A DNA stretch of 14,619 bases from an uncultured Acetatifactor sp. (lineage in GTDB: Bacteria; Bacillota; Clostridia; Lachnospirales; Lachnospiraceae). The first letter of the stretch is position 1; every line of letters starts with the position of its first letter. Below are positions 1 to 6,976 of the stretch, piece by piece. The notes beneath the pieces are model-generated. The model was given only the letters and a program-made list of their open reading frames with translations, searched no databases and was not told the DNA's origin. The stretch is from NCBI GenBank assembly GCA_910579755.1, contig CAJTVB010000004.1, positions 199,184 to 213,802 on the forward strand, written 5' to 3'. The translations under genes and the position numbers were made by a program.

Positions 1-74
1 TACAGGCCGCAGGGTGGAATGAGGCCATTCATAGCAGCAGGGCTTTGACAGGCTGATGGATTCCCTATCCTTAA

Positions 75-332
75 GTGTATTTGCAACGGGAAGCACAACG
101 GGTGACGCTGGCAGGCATCTGCACCAGCGATCTTCAGGTCAAGCACGGCAGTGTTCCCCGTGCCGCCCTGGGTGTCACAGTGGGACATGAGATGTACGGT
201 AAGAATCTGACCTTCAAGACCGGTGGTGTGGGCGGCTGCAAGTGTGCCGAGACACTGGCGCTGATTGAGCAGGGCAAGATCGACACCACGCTGCTGATCA
301 CCCACACTTTCCCGCTCTGTTTAAAAATCATT
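75..332 (+). pseudogene. Zinc-dependent alcohol dehydrogenase relic, internally deleted
   Basis: An open frame joins two non-adjacent parts of a medium-chain zinc alcohol dehydrogenase. The first part (about residues 12-42) carries AGICTSDLQVKHGSVPRA and VGHEM, typical of the GroES-like N-terminal domain with its zinc-ligand Cys and His-Glu. It runs directly into NLTFKTGGVGGC, then CAETLALIEQGKIDTT and THTFPL, which belong near the C-terminus of such enzymes. The whole Rossmann NAD-binding domain between them is missing. After THTFPL the resemblance stops, so the end is also lost. There is no convincing ribosome binding site, and the upstream bases (1-74) show nothing recognisable. The product cannot bind nucleotide or act as a dehydrogenase. 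Family assignment is by recognition of conserved segments; the deletion is inferred from that. Confidence 0.75.
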
Positions 333-427
333 TATTGTCACCCCTCCCAATCCCCATTTGTGTTTATACAGGTTTAATCTCGTTTTTAGTGGGTACACAA
401 TATTTAAACTTATAACCACATAATCCA

Positions 428-1195
428 TTACAATTTCTTTACAATTTCGATTGCAGAGATAATTAAATCATATCGGATATTCTTTTGCATATTCCAATTT
501 CGGGAATCCCACTCCTCACCGCTTACATCATCACCGGCATATAATAACTGGGCAAGCGGAATATTGTAATACTGAGATACCGCAAAAAAAGCTGCCGCTT
601 CCATTTCCACAGTTATACATCCCTCGTTTCGCCTTAATTCAACCATATCAGGGGTTTCTCTGTATATGGCATCGCTTGTCCATGTTTTCCCGGTTGTAAA
701 TGGAATCTCCATTTGTTCCAAACACGAAACAACAGTCTGAGCTGCCTCTTTATGGCATTCCACTTCACGGGATGGCTCTAAATAATGATAGGATGTCCCC
801 TCATCTCTAACCGCAGAGACAGGGATAATGATTTCTCCCACTTTACTGTCCTTTGTCAATGCCCCTGCTCCCCCGCAGATTATGAACTTCTCACATCCCA
901 TAGCATGTAGTTCTTCAATCGATACAGCCGCACCCGGCGCACCACAAAATGCCATCGTAATACAAAGCTTATCTGCGCCATATACATATTCATAAATCGG
1001 TATATCAAGCACTTCTGAATTAAGATAGCCAATGACAGGAAGATTGTTTTCCGAAACAAACTGTTCCAATTCCTTCCTGAAAAAGGTAATCACACATTTT
1101 TCAGGAAGGCTTTTAGCCAAAAAATCCGTTGCCTGAATAATCGGATTTTTACCGGTATCAAATTCACATACAGGATACTTATTCTTCAATATCAT
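428..1195 (-). CDS. Nucleoside phosphorylase (uridine phosphorylase-like, NP-I family)
   Basis: A 255-residue cytoplasmic enzyme of the PNP/UDP phosphorylase (NP-I) family, predicted to split a nucleoside with phosphate into free base and ribose-1-phosphate in nucleoside salvage. Visible family features are the CGAPGAA glycine-rich segment (about 84-90), CGGAGAL (107-113), RDEGTSYHY (about 130-138), the VEMEAAA motif that holds the ribose-binding Met-Glu (196-202), and AGDDVSG near the C-terminus (about 220-226), where the base-contacting Asp lies. Length fits the family. The frame stays open upstream to 1297, but GGAGG sits 8 bases before the ATG at 1195, and the extra N-terminal residues are encoded by a hairpin repeat, so 1195 is the start. 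An extended -10 (TGGTATAAT) lies about 60 bases upstream inside that repeat. Substrate (uridine or purine nucleoside) cannot be settled by eye. Confidence 0.9.
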   Translation of the reverse strand: MILKNKYPVCEFDTGKNPIIQATDFLAKSLPEKCVITFFRKELEQFVSENNLPVIGYLNSEVLDIPIYEYVYGADKLCITMAFCGAPGAAVSIEELHAMGCEKFIICGGAGALTKDSKVGEIIIPVSAVRDEGTSYHYLEPSREVECHKEAAQTVVSCLEQMEIPFTTGKTWTSDAIYRETPDMVELRRNEGCITVEMEAAAFFAVSQYYNIPLAQLLYAGDDVSGEEWDSRNWNMQKNIRYDLIISAIEIVKKL

Positions 1196-1252
1196 ATCTT
1201 TTTCCTCCATTTTGATTTGTCGATGGCCAGTACATGCCTTGAATATGGTCAT

Positions 1253-1261
1253 ATTATACCA
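1253..1261 (-). promoter_or_regulatory. Candidate extended -10 promoter for the nucleoside phosphorylase
   Basis: On the minus strand this reads TGGTATAAT, a full extended -10 motif. No good -35 is present, as is usual for this class. Transcription would begin near 1246, about 50 bases before the phosphorylase ATG at 1195. The box lies at the edge of the hairpin repeat 1253-1416, so the repeat may supply the promoter. This is inference from motif match only. Confidence 0.45.
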
Positions 1262-1416
1262 TGTGCGTAGAAAATCAAGCGGCTGCAAAGCAGACATTTG
1301 ATTTTCAAGCCATGGGTCACGGTATAATGCATCACGAAGTGATGATAAGACAGCGTAAGCTGGCTTAAATTCTGCGTTAGCAGAATTATTATACCATAAT
1401 TGCTACGCAATCATGG
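1253..1416 (-). repeat. Multi-hairpin intergenic element (MITE- or REP-like candidate)
   Basis: About 164 bases packed with inverted repeats between flavodoxin and phosphorylase genes. Stems seen: GAAAATCAA (1270-1278) with TTGATTTTC (1298-1306), enclosing CTGC/GCAG; CATCAC-GAA-GTGATG (1330-1344); CAGC-GTAA-GCTG (1351-1362); AATTCTGC-GTTA-GCAGAATT (1368-1387); CCATAATTGC-TAC-GCAATCATGG (1394-1416). ATTATACCAT occurs twice directly (1253-1262, 1388-1397), and its inverse GGTATAAT lies between them (1321-1328), so larger stems are possible. The ends look like imperfect inverted repeats: CCATGTGCGTAG (1259-1270) and CTACGCAATCATGG (1403-1416). The one imperfect pair of the last stem is G-U in minus-strand RNA but A-C in plus-strand RNA, so the minus-strand transcript folds better. 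There is no T-run, so it is not a simple terminator. It overlaps the flavodoxin stop codon. Confidence 0.6.
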
Positions 1417-1938
1417 ATTTTTTTTCAGGCATTGCAGGATTGGTTCAATGTACTTTTTATCCGAAATATCATAGGACGAAGAAATCATTTTTATCATTAC
1501 CTGCTCGGCCTCGGTTTTATCTTTTTTTGCCTTGAGTGCTTTTATAAACATTTTCATCATAAGCGTGGACGGGGCAGACATTTTTTCATAATTGAAACCG
1601 CCTGGACAATAAAATATATCTACTTTTTTCCGCTCTGAATCGTTAAAAATCTGTTTAAGAGCTGCTTCGATTTCCGGATTCTCTATGGGACTTCCCCCGA
1701 CACAAAATGCAATCAGCTTCTTGCCGGCCCAGTTGTCTATATTTCCCTTAAACCAACGAACCTTACTGATACTGCCCGCACATGCCCAGCTTCCAAAAAT
1801 AATTGCTTCATATGCGGTCAAATCTTTCTTTTTTGCTGCAGATAATTCAAGACAATCAGCCCCTGCCGCTTCCGCTATCCATTCGGCATAACGCTTTGTA
1901 AACCCCGTTTGTGAGTTGTAAATTACAATTGTTTTCAT
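1411..1938 (-). CDS. Flavodoxin-domain protein
   Basis: A 175-residue soluble FMN-binding flavodoxin, predicted to act as a one- or two-electron carrier or small flavin oxidoreductase. The N-terminus IVIYNSQTGFTKRYAEWIA (about residues 4-22) is the first beta strand followed by the FMN phosphate loop (S9-Q-T-G-F-T14). A second FMN-contact segment, FGSWACAGS, is at 48-56, and FCVGGSP follows at about 78-84. It most resembles the flavodoxin class that includes HemG-type protoporphyrinogen oxidases, but the true partner is unknown. AGGAGG lies 8 bases before the ATG at 1938, which decides the start. The frame is open upstream to 2073, where an ATG overlaps the regulator stop codon (ATGA); that start would add 45 residues absent from flavodoxins. 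It lies downstream of the kinase-regulator pair and may be co-transcribed. The last codons run into the hairpin repeat. Confidence 0.85.
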   Translation of the reverse strand: MKTIVIYNSQTGFTKRYAEWIAEAAGADCLELSAAKKKDLTAYEAIIFGSWACAGSISKVRWFKGNIDNWAGKKLIAFCVGGSPIENPEIEAALKQIFNDSERKKVDIFYCPGGFNYEKMSAPSTLMMKMFIKALKAKKDKTEAEQVMIKMISSSYDISDKKYIEPILQCLKKNP

Positions 1939-2069
1939 CGGCTGAACCTCCTTATTTTTTGATTTTCTACTGCGCCTTAAACAGCTTTTAAGATACCTTT
2001 TTTCCAGATTTTCTATTCCTGCATACAGCGTTGATAAAAGAATGAAAAGAGTTTCGAGAAATACTGATT

Positions 2070-2789
2070 TCATAGTCCTTTCATCATACGTGTGGACATC
2101 AGGCAGGCTTCTCCGTTGGTAAAATAGATGATTCGGTTTTTGGCATCTGCTTCTTTTATGTTATTTCTGTTTACTAAAAATGACCGATGGCAGCGTATAA
2201 AGCTATCGTCCAGTATGCCTTCCAGTTCTTTTATGGTGCCGGAAAATTCGATTTGGCGGTCTTTCGCATGGAGAATCACTTTATGGATATTACCGGAAGT
2301 TTCAAAAAAGAAAATATCATCATAATCTACGCTGATTTTTCGTCCGCCGACTTGTGCAGTATAGACCTTATGTGTCTTGTTGGTCTGGAGCGTGTAGCGT
2401 TCCATTGCATTTAAGAGACATTCTCTGATTTTCACCTTCGCTTCGGCAGGGTTGTCTTTCAATACAAAGTCCATTGCTTCCACCCGATACTGAAAGGTCA
2501 TGAAGCTTAGTTCAGAATGTGCGGTAATGAATATGATGAACCCACGGGGGTCAAATAATCTGATCTGCTGTGCCAGCTTCATTCCGTTCATGTCGCTGTG
2601 TAAGTCGATATCAAGGAAATAAATACCTGTGTTCTGGCTGGTTTTAACCTTTTCCAGCAGTACATAAGGGTCTCCGGCATTCAAAACAAGCTGCATATCC
2701 AGTTCTTCCATCAGCACAGTATTTTGAATGATCTGCACGATAGTCCGCCGCTGTGCGGCATTATCCTCACACACAAAGATATTCAGCAT
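2070..2789 (-). CDS. LytTR-family response regulator (AgrA-like), system 1
   Basis: A 239-residue DNA-binding response regulator, partner of the kinase encoded immediately upstream. The receiver domain (about 1-125) has the acidic pair E8-D9, the phosphate-accepting D60 in YFLDIDL, T89 in FITA and K111 in FVLK. The C-terminal LytTR domain (about 140-239) includes VDYDDIFFFET and FIRCHRSFLVNRNNI, the conserved core of this fold. LytTR proteins bind pairs of short direct repeats and usually control peptide-signalling, competence or virulence genes. The start at 2789 is the only one that begins cleanly at the receiver strand; AAGGAG lies upstream at a rather long spacing of 13 bases. The gene starts 10 bases after the kinase stop, so both are in one operon. 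Its target genes are not evident. Confidence 0.9.
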   Translation of the reverse strand: MLNIFVCEDNAAQRRTIVQIIQNTVLMEELDMQLVLNAGDPYVLLEKVKTSQNTGIYFLDIDLHSDMNGMKLAQQIRLFDPRGFIIFITAHSELSFMTFQYRVEAMDFVLKDNPAEAKVKIRECLLNAMERYTLQTNKTHKVYTAQVGGRKISVDYDDIFFFETSGNIHKVILHAKDRQIEFSGTIKELEGILDDSFIRCHRSFLVNRNNIKEADAKNRIIYFTNGEACLMSTRMMKGL

Positions 2790-2799
2790 ATTGTGTAAG

Positions 2800-4113
2800 T
2801 CACTCCTTTCCGGCATCAAGTTCCATATGTTGCGTGAAACAACCGCATTGCATTGTTGTTTCCAGCAGAACATTGTCGTAGGAACTGATGATTTTCTGAA
2901 CGTTGGAAAGCCCAATCCCCTGATGCCCGGTTTTTGTACTAAAGCCTTTCTGTTTCAACTTATGCAGCGCCAGTCCGTTATCCTGAAAGCGATTGCTTAT
3001 GATGATTGACACACCGGTCGTATTCTGAAGAATATTTAAACCAATTTGCGGCTGCTGGGTCTCCAGCGTGGCTTCAATGGCATTGTCTAAAAAGATTCCC
3101 AGTATTCTGGCAAGATCCACGGTGTCCATCAGAAAACTGTCCACCTTGTCAGGAATATCAATCGTTACATCAATCCCTGACTCATGGGCATAAATCATTT
3201 TTGCGGAAAGCAGGCTTTTGATTTCCAACACACCGATGTTACTGAGCTGATTCAGCTTGTAATCACCCCTGTCAATCAGATTTTTCGTTGGGAAAATTTG
3301 GTTTTCAAAATAATTCTTTAATTCGTCTATATTGCCGTTTTCAATATAGCCGGATAGAGAGAGCAAAATGTTAACGTAATCATGCTTAAAGGAGCGCAGA
3401 CCGTTATACATGACTTCCAAATTGTGCGTGTAGTCCTGTAAATCCTGCAGGGATTTCTGCTTTGCCTGCGTCTGTACTTGCTCCAGCCAGGAACGGCGCA
3501 TGGCCAGAAGCAAAAAAAGCATAACAAGCAGATATCCTGAAATATGTAAGACGTTATTATATATCATTTTGCCGACAGAGCCATTTTGTCCCGGAATCAG
3601 ATCATCGAACAGATAGATGGTTATCAGGAGCAGCAATGCGGCATCAATCAAATACCATGTCTGCGGAAGGCGTAAAATCCCTTTGCCTGACAGTAATAGC
3701 TTTTTAAGCAGTCTGCCGCAAAGCAGCGTGATAAAATAAAACAGCAAAATGCGGATCAGCATGATACCGAAAGAGAAGTATGGTTGATTTGATAAAGCCG
3801 GGGAAATCAGCATATTCCGAAAATTTGACAGTATATTATCTGTTACTACAGTAAGCACAAACCCAATCATGCCCATACAGACATTCTGGGACGCAGTATC
3901 CCGGCAGGCAGTCAATCCGAAAATGCAGGCCGCCACCAGAATACCAAACAGCCCGTATGGTATGCAGGACAGCAGCGTTACAGGCATTCCGGCAAGCAAC
4001 AGCAGCATATAAAGTATGAAAAACGTTTTCAAGCTCATACGTTTGGGCCATACATTACGAATGGCAAGGGAAAGCTGAAAAAAAGGCAGCAGCATTTCAA
4101 CGAATTGTACCAT
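2800..4113 (-). CDS. GHKL-type sensor histidine kinase (AgrC-like), system 1
   Basis: A 437-residue membrane kinase. Residues 1-205 contain about six hydrophobic segments, followed by a helical linker and the dimerisation region with phospho-acceptor H244 in SFKHDYVN. The ATPase domain has an N-box LDNAIEA (342-348) and a G-box GHQGIGLSNV (397-406). The arrangement matches AgrC/ComD kinases, which sense peptides at the membrane and phosphorylate LytTR regulators; the partner regulator follows 10 bases downstream. AGGA lies 8 bases before the ATG at 4113. A consensus promoter lies at 4144-4172. No AgrB protease or AgrD pro-peptide gene is visible nearby, so the signal is unknown. The divergent small membrane protein at 4337 is the only close candidate partner. 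Confidence 0.92.
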   Translation of the reverse strand: MVQFVEMLLPFFQLSLAIRNVWPKRMSLKTFFILYMLLLLAGMPVTLLSCIPYGLFGILVAACIFGLTACRDTASQNVCMGMIGFVLTVVTDNILSNFRNMLISPALSNQPYFSFGIMLIRILLFYFITLLCGRLLKKLLLSGKGILRLPQTWYLIDAALLLLITIYLFDDLIPGQNGSVGKMIYNNVLHISGYLLVMLFLLLAMRRSWLEQVQTQAKQKSLQDLQDYTHNLEVMYNGLRSFKHDYVNILLSLSGYIENGNIDELKNYFENQIFPTKNLIDRGDYKLNQLSNIGVLEIKSLLSAKMIYAHESGIDVTIDIPDKVDSFLMDTVDLARILGIFLDNAIEATLETQQPQIGLNILQNTTGVSIIISNRFQDNGLALHKLKQKGFSTKTGHQGIGLSNVQKIISSYDNVLLETTMQCGCFTQHMELDAGKE

Positions 4114-4143
4114 ATAACTCTTCCTCTCAAATTTTCATTTCTG

Positions 4144-4172
4144 ATTATACTGTATGTGATTCTTTGTATCAA
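4144..4172 (-). promoter_or_regulatory. Sigma-A promoter of the system 1 kinase-regulator operon
   Basis: Read on the minus strand, TTGATA (4172-4167) is followed after exactly 17 bases by TATAAT (4149-4144). This is close to the ideal housekeeping promoter. Transcription would begin near 4137, giving a leader of about 24 bases before the kinase ATG at 4113. Confidence 0.85.
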
Positions 4173-4194
4173 GTGGTACTGCGCGAAAATGATG

Positions 4195-4239
4195 AATAAA
4201 TGCGTTCTTTTCAGGAGGAAAAACGCACTTATTCGCGAA
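4195..4239. repeat. Inverted repeat in the divergent intergenic region
   Basis: AATAAATGCGTT (4195-4206) is matched by AACGCACTTATT (4228-4239), eleven of twelve positions pairing, around a 21-base centre. CGCGAA also occurs just outside each arm. It sits between the kinase promoter (minus) and the extended -10 of the small membrane protein (plus), so it could be an operator or a hairpin in either leader. No T-run follows. Confidence 0.5.
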
Positions 4240-4282
4240 TTGAGGCATCTTATGACTACTCTGAGGGAATTGCTGTTTCCTC

Positions 4283-4291
4283 TGGTATACT
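4283..4291 (+). promoter_or_regulatory. Candidate extended -10 promoter of the small membrane protein
   Basis: TGGTATACT fits an extended -10 (TGnTATAAT) with one mismatch. There is no good -35. Transcription would begin near 4298, about 39 bases before the ATG at 4337. The only other promoter seen in this gap faces the other way. Confidence 0.4.
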
Positions 4292-4336
4292 ATTCTACGA
4301 TCAATACATATTTGTTTCGGAAGGAGATATGAGGTT

Positions 4337-4537
4337 ATGAAGCATTTATTAAAAGGAGCTGCCGTAGTAGCAATCATTCTGATTGTTTCTTTGGCAATAC
4401 ATTTGTTTTGCAATATGCATGGCATTGAACTGGACTCGACAGTGACAGGCACCGTGTCAGCAATCTGCGCATTGTTGCTCTATAAGGGATTGATTAGAAA
4501 TGAAAATAATAAAGGTGATCAGGGCGGAAAAAAATAA
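4337..4537 (+). CDS. Small two-helix membrane protein, function unknown
   Basis: A 66-residue protein with two hydrophobic segments, about residues 7-26 (GAAVVAIILIVSLAIHLF) and 35-50, and a charged C-terminal tail rich in Lys, Asn and Gly. A helical hairpin with both ends in the cytoplasm is likely. I recall similar small proteins of the form GIxLD...LLYKGL in other Firmicutes but no assigned function. AGGAG lies 10 bases upstream of the ATG. The gene is divergent from the AgrC-like kinase and stands alone, ending at a strong terminator at 4561-4613. Its position suggests it could modulate, or be controlled by, the adjacent two-component system; this is guesswork from location. It has no Gly-Gly leader or Cys-containing tail typical of peptide pheromones. 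Confidence 0.7.
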   Translation: MKHLLKGAAVVAIILIVSLAIHLFCNMHGIELDSTVTGTVSAICALLLYKGLIRNENNKGDQGGKK

Positions 4538-4560
4538 ACTTAAACGAGTCAGATGTAAAG

Positions 4561-4613
4561 CAACGAGCCGATAAACTTGTGAGAGATCACAGTTTGTCGG
4601 CTTGTTGTTTTTT
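4561..4613 (+). terminator. Strong intrinsic terminator after the small membrane protein
   Basis: A long stem pairs CAACGAGCCGATAAACTT (from 4561) with AGTTTGTCGGCTTGTTG (4591-4607), using two G-U pairs and one bulge, extended by GTGA/TCAC and closed by a GAGA loop. It is followed directly by TTTTTT (4608-4613). It ends the 4337 transcript and insulates the second two-component system. Confidence 0.92.
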
Positions 4614-4686
4614 GCCTTGTATTTTGTGTTATACTGGCCTATATAATAGCTGGATTCAGGTGGAACAGGATTTGATAGAGAAACAT

Positions 4687-4707
4687 GGCGGAAAATTCCA
4701 ATAGAAT
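4687..4707 (+). repeat. GGCGGAAA...AGAAT 21-base repeat, copy 1
   Basis: This 21-base block starts GGCGGAAAATTCC and ends AGAAT. It matches a block at 6977-6997 at 18 of 21 positions. Here it lies just upstream of the TTCACAACA pair; in the other copy it lies just downstream. Both copies are within gene-control regions of system 2. Confidence 0.55.
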
Positions 4708-4711
4708 GTAT

Positions 4712-4741
4712 TTCACAACAAAAAAGATTCGATTCACAACA
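4712..4741 (+). promoter_or_regulatory. Paired TTCACAACA boxes upstream of the system 2 regulator (likely LytTR site)
   Basis: TTCACAACA occurs at 4712-4720 and again at 4733-4741: two perfect direct repeats of 9 bases, starts 21 bases apart (two helical turns, 12-base gap). LytTR regulators are known to bind 9-base direct repeats separated by about 12 bases. The complement, TGTTGTGAA, keeps the GTT core of known sites. About 30 bases downstream is GATAAT (4771-4776), with TTGTGG (4747-4752) at an 18-base spacing as a possible weak -35. This is where an activator-dependent promoter would lie. Autoregulation by the regulator at 4798 is the simplest inference. Confidence 0.65.
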
Positions 4742-4797
4742 TTTCATTGTGGAACCCCTGATATTAAAACGATAATTAAGGAAAGGGGAGTGAAAAA

Positions 4798-5547
4798 ATG
4801 CAGCTGGCGATATGTGATGATGAAAAGGAAATCAGGGAGCTGTATGCGGAGAAAATCAAACATTTTTATCCTGATGCAGATCTTGTGCAATACCGGTCGG
4901 GTGAGGAACTTCTTATAGCATACCGGAAACCGGATATTTTACTGCTTGACATTCAGATGCCTGGCAGAAACGGAATGGAAATTGCGAAACAGCTGCGCGG
5001 GAGCTGCAAAGAGATGGTAATCATTTTTGTCAGCGCCCTGGAGGAGTATGTGTTTCAGGCATTCGACGTGGGGGCGTTTCACTATCTGGTGAAGCCCTTT
5101 GATGATGAGAAGCTTGCGGAAGTGCTGGCACGCGCAGTGGGGCAATATGAGGACAATAGAAAGCGGGAGGAGCATAAGAAAAAGGAAAGAGAGACGTCAA
5201 GCCTTGTGATTACCAGGGGTGGGGAGCATGTCACCGTCAGGATTGAGGACATTGTGTACGCGGAGGTATTTGACAGGAAAGTGATTATACATACGATGGA
5301 TTCTGATATCGAATATTATGGAAAAATGAAGGAATTGGAGCAAAAGGTGGGCGATGGCTTTTACCGTCCCCACAGGGCATATCTGGTAAACTTAAACTTT
5401 ATCAGGAAATATGATGCTGCTACGATTTACCTGAAAAGAGGACAAGCGCTTATGGCAAAGCAGAACTATCATGATTTTGTTAAGAGCTATCTGAGATTTA
5501 ATCAGAAGGAGCCGGTCTGCCGGGCTGAGGGAGGCAGAAGAGAATGA
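4798..5547 (+). CDS. LytTR-family response regulator, system 2
   Basis: A 249-residue response regulator. The receiver domain (1-120) has D7-D8, the phosphate-accepting D51 in LLLDIQMPGRNG, S79 in FVSA and K99 in YLVKPF. A charged linker (about 119-135, RKREEHKKKERE) leads to a LytTR DNA-binding domain (about 136-235) with IEDIVYAEVFDRKVIIHT and FYRPHRAYLVNLNFI. GGGGAG stands 7 bases before the ATG. The TTCACAACA box pair 57-86 bases upstream fits autoregulation. The 3' end overlaps the kinase start by four bases (ATGA), so the two are translationally coupled. Gene order is regulator then kinase, opposite to system 1, and the two regulators differ clearly in sequence, so this is not a recent duplication. 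Confidence 0.92.
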   Translation: MQLAICDDEKEIRELYAEKIKHFYPDADLVQYRSGEELLIAYRKPDILLLDIQMPGRNGMEIAKQLRGSCKEMVIIFVSALEEYVFQAFDVGAFHYLVKPFDDEKLAEVLARAVGQYEDNRKREEHKKKERETSSLVITRGGEHVTVRIEDIVYAEVFDRKVIIHTMDSDIEYYGKMKELEQKVGDGFYRPHRAYLVNLNFIRKYDAATIYLKRGQALMAKQNYHDFVKSYLRFNQKEPVCRAEGGRRE

Positions 5548-6922
5548 TAGAAAGCGGGCTGCTTTTTAACTTGACGGCAAGGCTTCTGCCGGTTGCAGAA
5601 CAGATTTTGGGGGGATATTGTCTTGGCAGCCTGATAAAGCCGTTTATGGAAAGAAAAGAAAAAGTGAAGCTGGTGTGGGCGGCATATTCTCTGACAATGC
5701 TGGCGCTCAATGTGGTGAGCTGCTGGCTGAGTACGTTTACTGCGGTGGTTACTGGAATTTTCGTGGCATTTTTGGTGATGTGCCGAACAGATCGGAGAAA
5801 TTATAAGCAGAAAATATTCCTCGCGGCAACTTTTTTTCTTTATGCTGGCTTGCCTGTGCAATAGCGGAAATTTTGTATGATAACCTATACAGCTATGTCA
5901 CACATACAGATTTTATGGCGAAGGCCCCGGATTATTTGTGGGAAGCTTTGTATGTGGCAATGTGCATTGTATATCTTATGTCGGAAATTCTGATTTTGCT
6001 TGCCAGCATCCGGTGTGTAAAGAAGGTCTATGTATACAAGTCCGCCAATATGACGAAAAAAGAGTTATGTATCCTGCTGGCTCCGGTGTTTACGGGGGCA
6101 GTAGGATTTGAAATCATACAATATTACCGCAGTTTTTATATTTGGGAGACTGGAAAAAGTAAGGAAGCATATGATACCTGGGCAGTCATTTATTATGCAG
6201 TGTCTATAGCCGTAGTTGTGGTGGTGATTGGACTGTACCAGAGCATCAAGGCGAAACAGGAGGAAAAGCTGCAGAATGAGCTGCTTGCCGCACAGATTGA
6301 CAGTATCCGTCATCACATCGGTCAGGTAGAATGCTTGTACCAGAATATCCGCGGCATCAAGCATGATATGACGAATCATATTATGACATTGGAAAGGCTT
6401 TACGCCAGTGATCAGGCAGAGGAAGCCAGAGAGTACACTGCAGAGTTAAAGGCTGCGCTGGCGGAAGCAGTTGGAGAGATTAAGAGTGGAAATCCTGTGA
6501 CGGATGTAATTTTGCAGGAGTGGAAGGGGGAGGCGGAGAAAAGGGAGATGCAGTTTCAGTGTGATTTTTATTACCCGGCCGGTTCGGATATCAATGTGTT
6601 CGATGTCAGTGTGATACTGAATAATGCGCTTCAGAATGCAATGGAGCATACGGCGAAAAATGCGTCTGTCTCCATTCGCTCTTATCGTAGAAACAATGCC
6701 TATATGATAGAAGTTGCAAACAGCTATACAGGAAATCTGCAACAGGATCCGGAGAGCGGACTTCCTGTCACATCAAAGAGGAGGGCTGACGGCCATGGTT
6801 ATGGCTTGTCCAACATTCGCAGGGTGGCACACAAGTACGCTGGCGATATTGCAGTTGATATCAAAGACGGGAAATTTTGCCTTAGTGTGATGCTGATGAT
6901 GGAGAGGGTGGCAGAGCGGTGA
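5544..6922 (+). pseudogene. GHKL-type sensor histidine kinase, system 2, broken at a T7 tract
   Basis: Two frames together encode one AgrC-like kinase. The first (5544-5864) gives the membrane N-terminus; the second, open through 6922, gives further membrane helices, the phospho-acceptor His in GIKHDMTNH, the N-box LNNALQNAMEH and the G-box GHGYGLSNI. They meet at seven T's (5831-5837). Adding one T gives a smooth membrane segment across the join (ATFFSLCWLACAIAEILYDN) and a kinase of about 459 residues, with His near 274, N-box near 359-369 and G-box near 417. The second frame has no good start of its own (first candidate is TTG at 5873, no ribosome site). The tract reads T TTT TTT in the upstream frame, a classic -1 slippery heptamer, so frameshifting, phase variation, true inactivation or sequencing error are all possible. 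The start is coupled to the regulator by ATGA. Confidence 0.85.
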
Positions 6923-6930
6923 GAAGCATG

Positions 6931-6960
6931 TTCACAACAGAAAAAAGCTGTTCCACAACA
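6931..6960 (+). promoter_or_regulatory. Paired TTCACAACA-type boxes upstream of the FlxA-like gene (likely LytTR site)
   Basis: TTCACAACA at 6931-6939 is followed by TCCACAACA at 6952-6960, starts 21 bases apart, the same spacing and nearly the same sequence as the pair at 4712-4741. The boxes begin 9 bases after the kinase stop and lie about 90 bases before the FlxA-like start. AATAAT at 6995-7000 is a possible -10 about 35 bases downstream. This strongly suggests direct control of the FlxA-like gene by the system 2 regulator. Confidence 0.65.
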
Positions 6961-6976
6961 TGGCGGTTCAGCATGA

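Noticed and set aside
1196..1297. Longer N-terminus for the nucleoside phosphorylase
   Set aside because: The extra residues are encoded partly by the hairpin repeat, and GGAGG points to the ATG at 1195.
1939..2073. AgrD-like pro-peptide overlapping the system 1 regulator stop (MKSVFLETLF... with an ATGA overlap)
   Set aside because: It is in frame with the flavodoxin and has no stop of its own, no acidic C-terminal tail and no AgrB gene nearby. The flavodoxin has a strong ribosome site at its own start.
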